From Chrysogorgia sp. JL179-B06 (Eukaryota; Cnidaria; Anthozoa; Scleralcyonacea; Chrysogorgiidae), in assembly GCA_035772405.1 (NCBI GenBank), contig JAYKKM010000450.1:5804001-5868000 (forward strand): DNA of 64,000 bases. The letters are read 5' to 3'. Under the pieces are notes generated by a model. It made no database searches, was not told where the DNA came from, and was given only the letters and a program-made list of their open reading frames with translations. Position numbers and translations under genes: made by a program. Below, piece by piece: positions 15,059-24,960 of this stretch (position 1 is its first letter; the number at the start of each line of letters is the position of its first letter).

Positions 15059-15322
15059 ATGACTATCGGCATACTCTTTATGGCTGAGAATCGACTTATG
15101 CTTCGTGTCAATATGTGTGCTTCCAATTTTGACAATAAAATCCTAGATGAGTTAACAGAGGAAGAAATAGAGAAATGGGTTCCCGTCTTTGACGATAATA
15201 AAACATTTACTAACAGAGAGTTTATTGAAAAGATCTGGTACGCTTGCGTTAGTCACGGATACATTTCTGAACATTATGATATTATGGGAAAGTTTCTTGA
15301 CAAGATGAAAGTTATTCTATAA
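15059..15322 (+). CDS. Unknown 87-residue element protein (right-arm copy)
   Basis: Its translation is identical to the gene at 5618-5881, including the acidic LDELTEEEIEKW segment. Here the upstream HPSQ zinc gene is missing, because the arm starts only 98 bases before this ATG. If the copy at the left is translated from a shared transcript, this one must use a different promoter or be silent. Function unknown. Confidence 0.48.
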   Translation: MTIGILFMAENRLMLRVNMCASNFDNKILDELTEEEIEKWVPVFDDNKTFTNREFIEKIWYACVSHGYISEHYDIMGKFLDKMKVIL

Positions 15323-16590
15323 GCAATATGTATAAACGTGAAAGCGCATGCGTGCAAATGTAACAAAATCCTACAGAGGAGGTTGGACAGCAACGCGCAA
15401 AGGATCACGGTTAGCGGGCTTGTTTTTCCGCGCGGTTGTCATTTGTGCTTGTAACATCTCCCGAAGATGGACGCTTTTGATACTCAAGGATGTCAGGCTG
15501 GAATTTTTGCTGAAGAGAGCGTGATATACCTCTATTGTTGCGATTCTGCTTACGAATTTTCTTTCACTGTGCGTAGTTCGCCATTTTAAACTGTTTTTTA
15601 AACTGTTGGAACGGGCATTTCTGTCAACATTTTGGTTTTCTAAATTCTGTCTGAGAGACGAAATATGTGTGTTTATATCGAGCGTTTATATACAGCGAAT
15701 GTATGTAAAACAAGTATGTTATTCAAGTGTGTTATTAAATGTGTGTTATTCAAAGTGAAACAAGTGTATTATTTTTAGTATTTTCAGATTAAATTGTATT
15801 CCTAAATAAAAATGGTAGGTAGTATCTGGACTCTAGTACTCCACCATAATAATATAAACATATGCACTTGCATGTACATACTCTGGCTTATAAAATGTGT
15901 TGATCATGAACAAGTATTATGATAGTCTTAATGTTTATAATTGGTATCTAATCATTGTGGTACATCCCAACCGCAGGTGATTTATATGTGGTAATGTACC
16001 TGTATTTCTTAATTAAATGTTGCATAAATGCAGTGTATATGCAAAAAGTAATATTAAATGCACTTTATTAATTTGTTTTGAGATTACATGACCAATGATT
16101 AATTACCAATCAATTCTGCAAGCATATTACTTTGTTAACTTGTTCGACTCTAATACGAGGCGCCATCTCGGTAAAGGCTGAAATAACTGCGACCGATTCA
16201 AAGGCGAATAACATGAAAACGGTCGAGGGGTCAAGGGGGGTCGTTCGGATAGAATCCAAGATTAGACATTTGTTTAACTCATTATGCAAAAATTAGAGAA
16301 ATCGAACCATGGGAATTCGAGATTTTTTACTTTGAATATTGTTGACAAACACGGACTCGGGTCATCACGTGGCGACGACACGACCTACATAAATGATCAA
16401 AACAAGGTAGAAAAAAGACATTTACCCCACAAAATTCTGCAGATATAGATAGCCCAATAATAGTTTAAACAGTATCGCTGCCTTTTAAAAGGAAAATTTG
16501 AATAACAATAGTAAAATATTCGGTATTTCTGCGTCCAATGCAAATTTTTCAGCCGATCAACTTCGCGCAAACGATGAGAAAATAGAGCAA
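15323..16590. other. Non-coding AT-rich part of the right arm
   Basis: Mirror image of 4351-5617. I see no supported gene; the 71-codon leftward frame at 16397-16612 overlaps the neighbouring promoter. The mirrored CACGTG is at about 16366-16371. Confidence 0.6.
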
Positions 16591-16704
16591 TTTCATTGGT
16601 TGAGATATGCACGTGACAGCTGTCCCCCTCCTCTGAAAATCCTATAAAACACTGTACCTTTTCTGATTTTTGATCAGATCAGACAAACATTTGATAGAAG
16701 CAAC
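16591..16704 (+). promoter_or_regulatory. Promoter of the right-arm 116-residue gene
   Basis: In order: ATTGG (inverted CCAAT, about 16595-16599), CACGTG (about 16610-16615), CAGCTG-type E-box, TATAAAA (about 16643-16649), ATG at 16705. It is a mirror of the left-arm promoter and unchanged. Confidence 0.62.
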
Positions 16705-17055
16705 ATGTCTTGGAGAAACATCGTAACCCAATGGCTTTCGACCAAAACCATAACGCAAGAGGGAAATCTGGCAACCTTGGATTTGATGAGACTTTTGATA
16801 CAGAAGAATATGATACCGGCAGCACTTATCGACAACCAGACGCTACATTCAATATTGACGCAAGTTATATTAGAAGCATTGAATGGTTTAACGGTACCCC
16901 CAGCCCCCCAGGGGAAAACCTTTGTCTATCATATGAACGCCAAAGAAATGATGATGGGGGACCTTAACATGAAGAATGCTAAACAAATCAAGCTGTTGGA
17001 AGAACAGACAGGGGTAAATTTGGATCATTACCACAAACTAAAGATCGGAAATTAA
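16705..17055 (+). CDS. Unknown 116-residue element protein (right-arm copy)
   Basis: Identical in translation to 3885-4235: MSWRNIVTQWL start, central VPPAPQGK linker, basic C-terminus. No recognised domain. It keeps the full promoter with TATA and E-box. Its preservation in both arms without a single change fits recent arm duplication and does not by itself prove selection. Confidence 0.6.
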   Translation: MSWRNIVTQWLSTKTITQEGNLATLDLMRLLIQKNMIPAALIDNQTLHSILTQVILEALNGLTVPPAPQGKTFVYHMNAKEMMMGDLNMKNAKQIKLLEEQTGVNLDHYHKLKIGN

Positions 17056-17170
17056 CTTTGAGATCAAACGATTTATTTTAAAACATTTACGACTGTTCTA
17101 TGTATTTCAACACGTATATAACTGTATTTCAACAAATATAACTGTTCTTTAAAACTTTTTTAACTGTATT

Positions 17171-17583
17171 TTAAAATCCATAAGGTAATGTTTTGTAATC
17201 CTCCACAATAATACGTTTGTTATAAACAATACGATAATCCTTTTTCATGCGTTTGGTCACAATGTTTGTTGTCTTTGTGTCCCGGGTTATCTTGAACGGG
17301 ATGGGATGTCCACGGAAACGTGGCCACTGACATTACATTTTGCATGTAAGTACACCAATGCACGAATAACATCAAAGTTCACTGTTTGCCTTGCGGTGCA
17401 ATTCAGAGTGATCCCACGTATTTTCGTTTCGACTTTGTTGGAACTGGTTTTATAACAATAGTTCTTTGGTCCTCCGGAGATGAAGGTCGTAATATGATCC
17501 CCTTTCAACTCATCGGTGAGTTCACCAAGATATGGACCTGTCGGAGGTTCTGGATCGCCGAGTTTGCTGACGAAGATCACCGA
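17171..17583 (-). pseudogene. Right-arm copy of the polymerase C-terminal remnant, additionally frameshifted
   Basis: Same truncated pPolB segment as 3362-3769, reading leftward. A tandem duplication of five bases (ATCCC repeated, about 17296-17306) shifts the frame after the VSVDIP codons, so the last about 40 residues including the basic region and PYGF are out of frame. Together with the missing motif C and upstream domains, this copy is clearly dead. Confidence 0.88.
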
Positions 17584-17601
17584 TTGCCAACATATACAAA
17601 A

Positions 17602-18240
17602 TCAAACTACGGTATCTCTCTCATAATATAGTAATCCACTGTCAGAGGACGAAGCAGAGAGAACACTTTCTGAACAGCGTGGAACATTAGACATAACACT
17701 GAGTTCAAAATCGTTGGTAGGGCGTCTTCTACTCCGTACAACACAAAAACAAACAAGGAAAACAAGTATGGTCACTAGAGCGCCAGCTGGAGGTAAAGTA
17801 TATAGTAATATTAATGTTCTATCATTATTCTTGCCATTTTTAGTCGGAGAGGTGCTAGAGATGTTGACGAAGGAGAACGTAGAGGCGATATTAGTAGATG
17901 AAGATGTGTTAGTACCTGCGGTGGTCGTGGTGGAGCTACAGTCGCTTAATAGTACTTGGACTAGAACGGTCTTCATGCAAACTAGTGGATTTTGGCGGAG
18001 ATCTATTAATCGCACATTAGGATAGTCCACCAAAACCATGGAGAGATTAGTAGTAGTAAGGTTATTTTGTCTCAGGTCGATTACCTTAACCCATCTGTTT
18101 GGCGTGTCAATACGCGGTAAGGACACTAAGCGGAGTCTCGAACAATCCAATGAACCTATCCATCGTTGCTCTTTGCAACGTGAGGCAAACGATAACCCGA
18201 TCAACAAGAAAACAAATAAAACAAATGTTTTACCGGCCAT
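17602..18240 (-). CDS. LRR membrane glycoprotein (right-arm copy)
   Basis: The 212-residue translation is identical to 2705-3343: signal peptide, minimal LRR ectodomain, Ser/Thr-rich stalk, one membrane segment and a tail ending DTVV. Both copies are intact, so the element would make this protein from two loci. A third, diverged fragment of its tail is at 13821-13976, so this gene has been caught up repeatedly in rearrangements. Confidence 0.82.
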   Translation of the reverse strand: MAGKTFVLFVFLLIGLSFASRCKEQRWIGSLDCSRLRLVSLPRIDTPNRWVKVIDLRQNNLTTTNLSMVLVDYPNVRLIDLRQNPLVCMKTVLVQVLLSDCSSTTTTAGTNTSSSTNIASTFSFVNISSTSPTKNGKNNDRTLILLYTLPPAGALVTILVFLVCFCVVRSRRRPTNDFELSVMSNVPRCSESVLSASSSDSGLLYYERDTVV

Positions 18241-18463
18241 GTTGTATTAAACGTCCGTTTTTATCAAAAACAAACAAAAAAAAACAAAAAAAAACACATT
18301 CTGTACAGCGGTCCTCGGAGACGAAGTGTAAAGTAAACTGAAAAATCGCGTGCGGTATCACGTGTAATCTTCACCTTGGACATGGACTTTGCCCAGAGGA
18401 CTTTGTCCTTGACCCTAGGTCGTAAAAGTGCGAAACTCATATAATCTGACAGTTCGAGCCAGG

Positions 18464-18824
18464 ATGGAAGTGGAAAAACAGCGGCGGGATGCAGAGAAAT
18501 CCAGAAGGTGCAGAAAGAAGAGGACAGAAAAGCTCGCCAAGTACAAAGCCTTTTATGACTTTGTACTTCGCGAGAACCCGGAACTGGTGGTTCGGTTCGA
18601 GTCGGAGTATGGAAAAAAAAACAAAAGATACGGCAGAAGGTGTCTCCAAAAACAGTTTGGATATGGATTGGTTGAACGAGCTTCCGAACCTAGATATGGA
18701 GCCGGAACTGGTTGGGGAAAAAAAAGATACGGCAGAAGGCGGCTCCGAAAACAGTTTGGACATGGACTGGTTGGATGAGCTTCCGAACCTAGATATGTTA
18801 CAAAACATGGGCTTTGACTTTTAG
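18464..18824 (+). pseudogene. bZIP-like gene, right-arm copy, frameshifted between DNA-binding and activation parts
   Basis: From the ATG at 18464 the basic region is identical to the left copy. An A9 run (about 18613-18621; A8 in the left copy) shifts the frame, so the product would keep the basic region but lose both acidic LDMDWL motifs, ending at 18778. The acidic motifs stay readable in another frame to 18824. If expressed, this would be an activation-dead form; alternatively the A9 is a sequencing or slippage change. Confidence 0.7.
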
Positions 18825-18846
18825 ACGTCAAGATAAAAAAAAAACC

Positions 18847-18862
18847 GGCTCTTTTAAGAGCC
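18847..18862 (+). terminator. Histone-type 3' stem-loop (right-arm copy)
   Basis: GGCTCTTTTAAGAGCC, followed by ACCACA at 18863-18868 and a purine-rich stretch with AATAAA at 18880-18885. It starts 22 bases after the stop of the acidic-motif frame. It is identical to the left-arm copy. Confidence 0.65.
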
Positions 18863-18976
18863 ACCACATTTTATAAAAGAATAAAAACGTAATACTCAGA
18901 GTTTTTTTTTCCCCCCTCTTTTGTAACGATATAAAGATTTGAATGAAATAAAACATATGAGTTAACAGGATTTAAC

Positions 18977-18982
18977 TTTATT
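18977..18982 (-). terminator. Poly(A) signal of the right-arm Cys/His gene
   Basis: TTTATT on the plus strand, AATAAA on the minus strand, about 210 bases after the stop at 19195, the mirror of 1964-1969. Confidence 0.55.
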
Positions 18983-19194
18983 TAAAAACACACTATAGTC
19001 TTTTCAACTTACAAAGCTGGTTTCCAAAAGAGGTGTGTTATATAGAAATTACATAAAATAAAAAGCAAGCATGCAGAAAACTAAACTAATTTAGTAACTA
19101 AAATTTCAATCATGTACCACGGTTCTTAAAATCTCTAAGACTATGTGCACACAGTAATTTTCCGAGGGTTTTCGCGATTGTTTTGTATTGATCT

Positions 19195-19743
19195 TTAAAG
19201 ATTATTTTGCATCCACAGCCCGTACGCTTCCACTTCCACTTTGGGGCAATGCTGATAGGCGTTGACGGAGATGTGGTTACCACAGGTTTCCAGCCAGATA
19301 AGTTGGCCAAATAGTTTTTCAGCTTTGGGACAGCCGAAGCATTCCAGATTTACGGACGGAATGTCAAGGTCTGCCAACAGGTCTTTCTCGTAGTGTCCGC
19401 CCTTGTAAGCAATGGTAGAGCTTAGGTTTTTCCGTGTTTTACTGTAAAAACTCGCTACAATTGCCTCCAAATCTGAAATTGGGAATGCTTCGGTGCCCCG
19501 AGGCACTCCAAACGGTAATTTATGGATGTGTTTTTGCACATATTTACAGGTCTTCTTGTCCTTTTGGGCGAGGTCGTCCCAGCTCACACCGATGTCAAAA
19601 AAGAAGGACTGGGATGTAGTGTCTCCGACATTCAGTAGACCCAACTCCTTACAGAGAAATATGTTCTCTACATAATACCCATCCATATCTATGACTGCTA
19701 TGATATCCTCTGGCTGGCAATGCATGTTGAGTGATCGATACAT
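19195..19743 (-). CDS. Conserved Cys/His protein, possible nuclease fold (right-arm copy)
   Basis: Identical in translation to 1203-1751, with DMDG, the KGGHYEKDLL block and the C-terminal Cys/His cluster. The TATA box (TATATAAA on the minus strand, 19766-19773) and terminal array upstream are also preserved. Both copies appear expressible. Confidence 0.75.
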   Translation of the reverse strand: MYRSLNMHCQPEDIIAVIDMDGYYVENIFLCKELGLLNVGDTTSQSFFFDIGVSWDDLAQKDKKTCKYVQKHIHKLPFGVPRGTEAFPISDLEAIVASFYSKTRKNLSSTIAYKGGHYEKDLLADLDIPSVNLECFGCPKAEKLFGQLIWLETCGNHISVNAYQHCPKVEVEAYGLWMQNNL

Positions 19744-19765
19744 TTGTATTGCAAATCCTTAGGTT

Positions 19766-19773
19766 TTTATATA
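19766..19773 (-). promoter_or_regulatory. TATA box of the right-arm Cys/His gene
   Basis: TATATAAA on the minus strand, 30 bases from the ATG at 19743; it mirrors 1173-1180. Confidence 0.7.
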
Positions 19774-19784
19774 GACCCCATGCA

Positions 19785-20345
19785 TAGTGACGTCACACTT
19801 GTAACGAGGTAACGTTACCTTAGTACTCATACGCCCGATTATTATTCTGTGCCCGAACGTTACATGTAGGTAACGTCACCCTTGTAACGAGGTAACGTTA
19901 CCTGGAGGTAACGTTACCTTGAGTGACGTCACCCTTGTAACGAGGTAACGTTACCTTGAGTGACGTCACCCTTGTAACGAGGTAACGTTACCTTGATGGG
20001 CCCGGAAGTAAAGATGACGTCATGCTGCGTACGTCCAATTCGGACGTAGTAACGTTACCTCGTTACAAGGGTGACGTCACTCAAGGTAACGTTACCTTGT
20101 TACGGCGCCTGATGACGTCATCCCCGAAAGTAAGTAACGTTACCTTGAGTGACGTCACCCTTGTAACGAGGTAACGTTCGGGCGTATGAATACTAAGGTA
20201 ACGTTATCTCCAGGTAACGTTACTTACTTTCGGGGATGACGTCATCAGGCGCCGTAACAAGGTAACGTTACCTAGAGTGACGTCACCCTTGTAACGAGGT
20301 AACGTTACTTCGTCCAAAGGGTAACGTTACTTCCGGCGCCAAACG
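19785..20345. promoter_or_regulatory. Right terminal palindrome array (GTAACGTTAC / TGACGTCA)
   Basis: Mirror of 600-1165, with the same site order, the same internal 61-base inverted repeat and about nine TGACGTCA sites. The adjoining terminal G run (20375-20384) and TAATCTACT end complete the terminal repeat. Confidence 0.8.
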
Positions 20346-20393
20346 TGCAATGCATTGTGGGGCGCATGCCAGATGGGGGGGGGGTAATCTACT

Positions 20394-20399
20394 AACACC
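20394..20399. repeat. Right target-site duplication AACACC
   Basis: AACACC directly follows the element end TAATCTACT and continues into ATACATCTAATTCG, the same order as the uninterrupted host repeat copy at 162-180. Confidence 0.88.
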
Positions 20400-21270
20400 A
20401 TACATCTAATTCGAACAACATTTACTCGAAACGAGCAAGCATCGCGAAGTTATAAATTTTCCATTCAAGCGAAACTTTTGCCAAATCGAACTTCACGATT
20501 GTAATATTGTTGAATTGAACGATTTACAGGTGGTCAACTTTCAAATCGAACAAACGAACGGGAAATATACCTTATATTAAAACGTACGGAAATCACTCAG
20601 GATGTCACCGTTTTCAAAAAACATTGAAGTTACAATGTCTCCTTCAATTAAGACGCTGTTATATATTTATTAGCTGTATTTATTTTCATAATTCGTTACA
20701 GCATAATTACCAATCTTGATTCACCATTTACTGGTCCACATGCGTCGAACGCAATTATATAATCTTTGATTACTCCTAGTATATATATATATATATATGA
20801 CTAGTTGTTTACTACTTTACTGACTTATACTGTTAGTCCATTGTTGACAATGACATCTTAGGGGCAGTTTTATCAATTAGCTATAGACTGATTCTCTTCA
20901 CAAAGTTGTTATCCGATTGCTACTATAGTCTACTATAGACACTCAAAGTGATATTTCAAAGCAGAACTGGCTTAGTTTGTCTGTAGGAAGAGTATAAAGT
21001 TAATTTAAATGATATTTTTGGGTTGAGAAAAGATTTTCGTGTCACGGTTAGTCAGGCTAGCCCGCGGCTCCTTTAAAAGCCTGAAAATTTCAAGTGAATC
21101 TGCCTCATAGCTTTCGAGTTATCAACTCTCAAAGTTCGGCATGGCTAAATGTTTTTGGTGAAATCTGAAACGCGCAGTTCATTGTCTTGTGACGTATATG
21201 CAGGTGTACCATGCATATATAAGAACAATTTATTTGAACATTAATGATCCACCTGCATACGTCATATACC
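20400..21270. other. Host flank: continuation of the interrupted repeat, then unannotated DNA
   Basis: The first about 260 bases resemble 168-400 of the left flank with substitutions and indels (TTTACTCGAAACG, CGCGAAGTTATA, CCATTCAAGCGA). After that AT-rich DNA with a short (TA)n run near 20780-20798 shows no gene. Confidence 0.65.
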
Positions 21271-21279
21271 ACATATTAA

Positions 21280-22080
21280 GCCGTGTTTACACGGCCAAAT
21301 GTAAGCGCGTTTAAGTTAAACGCGCTTAGAATGCGTTACCTTGGTGCGTTTACACGGTCATTCAAGCCAATAAAATAATCCCCTGCATGCGCGCAATGCA
21401 CAATAACAAACGCATATTCAACATGGCGACTATCGATCAGTGGTTATACCAAATTTTCCTTTGGAAGCTTCAAAGCATCCGGCAAGGGCAAAGAAGAATC
21501 GACAAAGACATCTCTACACGAAAGAAACGGAGACGACAGAGAATATCTAGATGGAAGCTGTTACAGCATGGTAGGAAAATGCAGTTCATGCTGTTAATGA
21601 CGACGGTTTTCGTGGGCTTGCAGTGTGCATCTCCACAGAGAAGCATTTGGTAGCTTTTCTATTTCCAGACCTTGCATTGGTGTCCCTGGTTCGCTTATAG
21701 TTGCTTTTAAGGTTTTTTATTCGTGTTTTACATTCGACGGGAGATTTTTCAATCGCGTATTCATCCTACATACAAGTTAAACATGAAATTGAAAACAAAT
21801 TATTGTAGGGCCTCGAGTCGGCGATATTTCGACTGGTTTTAATGCACAAATAGTATGAAATAATCATACCATGAGTCACTTCGAAATTCCTTTATACACT
21901 TGCTGGTTTCTAGTTGTGCCGTCCAGTTGATTTTGGATGTTTTTGTCTCCCCACACAGCTATGAGAGATGGTGTTTCTTCTTCGGACCAGTTCACCCCTC
22001 TTGCCGCCATATTTTCAGAAGATTTATGCTTTCCACGCATGCGTACAACGTCATAGCAGGCGACTAATCGCGCTTAAATT
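21280..22080. other. Possible decayed DNA-transposon region with nested palindromes
   Basis: GCCGTGTTTACACGGC (about 21283-21298) and TAAGCGCGTTTAA-G-TTAAACGCGCTTA (about 21302-21328) are palindromes, and GCGTTTACACGG recurs at about 21343. An 88-codon frame at 21387-21653 contains ATGGCGACTATCGATCAG and a basic KKRRRQRISRW stretch, which faintly recalls N-terminal regions of Harbinger-type genes. A second GCGCGCTTAAATTAGCG-like motif lies at about 22065-22083. Neither boundaries nor target duplication can be confirmed, so this is weak. Confidence 0.25.
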
Positions 22081-22113
22081 AGCGTGCTCACTTTCATCCT
22101 GCTTTAATCCACC

Positions 22114-22853
22114 TAGTCTAAATATAGTCTAAATATAGTCATAGTCATAGTCTAAATATAGTCATAGTCATTGTCTAAATATAGTCATAGACCTAAATAT
22201 AGTCATAGTCATTGTCTAAATATAGTCATAGTCATAGTCATAGTCTAAATATAGTCATAGTCATAGTCATAGTCATAGTCTAAATATAGTCATAGTCATA
22301 GTCTAAATATAGTCATAGTCATAGTCTAAATATAGTCATAGTCATAGTCTAAATATAGTCATAGTCATAGTCTAAATATAGTCATAGACCTAAATATAGT
22401 CATAGTCATAGTCTAAATATAGTCATAGTCATAGTCTAAATATAGTCATAGTCATAGTCTAAATATAGTCATAGTCATAGTCTAAATATAGTCATAGTCA
22501 TAGTCTAAATATAGTCATAGTCATAGTCTAAATATAGTCATAGTCATAGTCTAAATATAGTCATAGTCATAGTCTAAATATAGTCATAGTCATAGTCTAA
22601 ATATAGTCATAGTCATAGTCTAAATATAGTCATAGTCTAAATATAGTCATAGTCATAGTCTAAATATAGTCATAGTCATAGTCTAAATATAGTCATAGTC
22701 TAAATATAGTCTAGTCATAGTCTAAATATAGTCTAGTATCATAGTCAGAGTCGTATAGTCATAGTCTAAATATAGTCTAGTATCATAGTCTAAATATAGT
22801 CTAGTATCATAGTCTAAATATAGTCTAGTATCATAGTCTAAATATAGTCATAG
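22114..22853. repeat. Minisatellite of TCTAAATATAGTCATAG units
   Basis: About 740 bases consist of CTAAATATAGT joined to one to four copies of the hexamer CATAGT, most often as a 23-base unit. The last about 150 bases change to a variant with CTAGTATCATAGT. There is no coding capacity. Confidence 0.92.
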
Positions 22854-22980
22854 TTGTCAATTGGGACTTCGGTCCTGTTTCCACTCCCTGCCACATATTT
22901 GTAACTATTGTATGTAAATGTTTCAGTGTTTGACTTGTATGTAATATTGGCAAATTTATTAAAGTAAACTAAACTAAATA
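22854..22980 (+). mobile_element. Possible LINE 3' tail next to the minisatellite
   Basis: A GGGACTTCGGTCCTGTTTCC motif, then TTGTATGTAATATTGGCAAATTTATTAAAGTAAACTAAACTAAATA, looks like a non-LTR 3' untranslated end with a short A-rich repeat tail. No coding sequence is attached. Based on appearance only. Confidence 0.3.
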
Positions 22981-24689
22981 GTTCACCACAGTTCTCCTAC
23001 AGTCTCGCCCGCTCATTTTATCACCAGTGTTTCAGAAAGTAGTCTCGAAAGGTTATTAAGGTATTCCATGATTTTGTATTCAAACTTTTAAAGTCGAATA
23101 GAAGATGGAGACTGGTGCGGGATGTCGACGTATAACCCCTCCCCTGGATTGGCTTTGTTGGGGTTCAGCGTTACAACATGACGGGTTCTTGTGCCTTTGA
23201 TAGTGATATTTCACGACGTCTACAACCAGAAGACAACTCCTTTTCGTTCGTATTGATATAATATAACATATGTTTTATTTTCTTCTCCTTTGTTTATACT
23301 GATCATATAAGTGCTATTGGTAGGATCCATAAATTAGATGTTAACCAAGATACACCTTTAGCTCCCCACATTAACACAGTCGCCACCATGTTTAGTAGTG
23401 GTGTGAATAGAGGACCAACGTTTTTAGCTAGATTAGCTAGCTTTTCCTAATTTTCGAAGCGATTGACCACCTTTGACGATAGCGTCCTAGCACCGATTAC
23501 TATAGTAGTTATTATCCCAGCTATAGAGATCGAGATAGTGCTTATTCAATGCAATAAGTTTTCCTTTGCCCATTATTTTAACTTTTCGAGTCTATTTAGA
23601 TCGTTACACTCAACCTCGTCTTTTAATACACCTGCTGCCTCGTCATGCATGTTCTGGTCTCACGTTGTTTTCGATACCGATGCTATCTGCGTTTAAGTAA
23701 GCCGTTTCACTCTATGTTTGGTAGACGAACTCCTCGCTATCGGTTCTTGTTTTGTTTGTTTAGAGTAAAACGACGGCTTTCATCGATTTTCTCGGCAGGT
23801 TAATGTTTTCGTTTACCAGTGTGCTTCCTTTATCCAACTCGATAGTCTTCATTAGTGCGATGCGTTCGTATATATGCGTATAGAGACGATACTTCATCAG
23901 CGATCTCTTGACTCTCAATAGTTTCGTATTCCAACTCAAGGTTGTCTAAGGTGTAGCCATCCACAGTTGATACATCATAATGTCGGATGCTTTGGGGAGT
24001 GTGATTATACATACCTTAATGATTGTTCATATTGCACGGTGCGTATAAACCGTGATCTTCTAAAATTTTGTCAAGTTGAACTTTTTGTTTGCTGTCATGA
24101 ATAGAGAACATCAGAGCATCGCTAATTTTTTGCGTGTTTCCACTAGTCGCGCCGCTGTCGTCGTTTGAGATTAACTTTCAAACGTTCTCGTTTTCTAGAC
24201 CGTATTCGACCATAGCCGTTCGTTCTAAATTCGATTTCCACAGATCTTTGTACATGCCGATGACAGTCTCACCCGCTAATTTTATCACCATGCATGGTCT
24301 TTCAGAAAGTAGTCTCGAAAGGTTATTAAGGTTTTCCATCATTTTGTATTCAAACTTTTAAAGTCGAATAGAAGATGGACACTGCAGTGGATAGCAAACA
24401 AGTGTTAGCTTTTGTTCTCGGGATGTCGACCAATAACTCCTCCCCTAAATTGGATTGTTGGGGTTCAGCTTTACAACATGACGGGTTCTTGTGCATGCCT
24501 TTGATAGTGATATTTCACGACGTGTATAACCAGAAGACAACTCGTTTTCGTTCGTATTGATATGATATAACATATTTTTTATTTTCTTCTCCTTTGTTTA
24601 TACTGGACATATAAGTGCTATTGGTAGGATCCATAAATTAGATATTAACCAAGATACACCTTTAGCTCCCCACATTAGCACAGTCGCCA

Positions 24690-24960
24690 CCATGTTTAGT
24701 AGTGGTGTGAGTAGAGGACCAACCTTTTTAGCTAGATTAGCTGTAGTTTTTCCTAATTTTCCAAGCGATTGACCACCTTTGACGATAGCAGCCTAGCACC
24801 TATTACTATATGGTATAGTTATTATCCCAGCTATAGAGATTGAGATAGTGCTTATTCCAAATAAGTTTTCCTTTGCCCATTTTTTGAACTTTTCGAGTCT
24901 ATTTAGATCGTTACCCTCTGGTCTGACGTTGTTTTCGATACGGATGCTATCTGCGTTAAG
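24690..24960 (-). pseudogene. Degraded segment encoding an Ala/Gly-rich hydrophobic protein
   Basis: On the minus strand, in pieces, one reads a charged helix with KFKKWAKENLFGIS, a hydrophobic SIAGIIT stretch, GGQSLGKLGK, then LLNMVATVL, WGAKGVSWL and NLWILPIAL. The pattern is of a small protein with membrane-inserting helices. Frameshifts interrupt it. Similar pieces occur in the other units (about 23390-23620, 26250-26430, 27540-27760). It resembles, from memory, multicopy genes in cnidarian genomes; no function can be given. Confidence 0.45.

Larger units (their letters stand above)
543..20393. mobile_element. Polinton/Maverick (adintovirus-like) element, rearranged, with 5.4-kb inverted arms
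   Basis: The 19,851-base element is bounded by AGTAGTAGATTA(C)n on the left, (G)nTAATCTACT on the right, and the duplication AACACC. It encodes the diagnostic set: chromodomain retroviral-type integrase, adenain-like cysteine protease, major and minor jelly-roll capsid proteins, FtsK/A32-like packaging ATPase and a protein-primed DNA polymerase. The polymerase survives only as C-terminal remnants. Classical Polintons are 15-20 kb with terminal repeats usually well below 2 kb; here the inverted arms make up more than half of the length. Two core genes carry single-base frameshifts. It is probably an inactive endogenous copy, although many frames are intact. Confidence 0.93.
14961..20393. repeat. 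Right arm of the giant inverted repeat
   Basis: These 5,433 bases are the reverse complement of 546-5979 with very few differences: A9 instead of A8 in the bZIP-like gene, an extra 5 bases in the polymerase remnant, 10 instead of 17 G/C at the terminal run, and one fewer AGT at the very end. All arm genes are repeated in mirror order. Confidence 0.93.

Noticed and set aside
16710..16967. 85-codon frame overlapping the 116-residue gene (mirror at 3973-4230)
   Set aside because: It starts 5 bases after the main ATG in another frame. Dual coding is possible, but nothing besides openness supports it.
546..20393. Two separate Polintons in head-to-head orientation
   Set aside because: Only one integrase, protease, ATPase and capsid set exists, and a single target duplication encloses the whole; an inverted end duplication explains it better.
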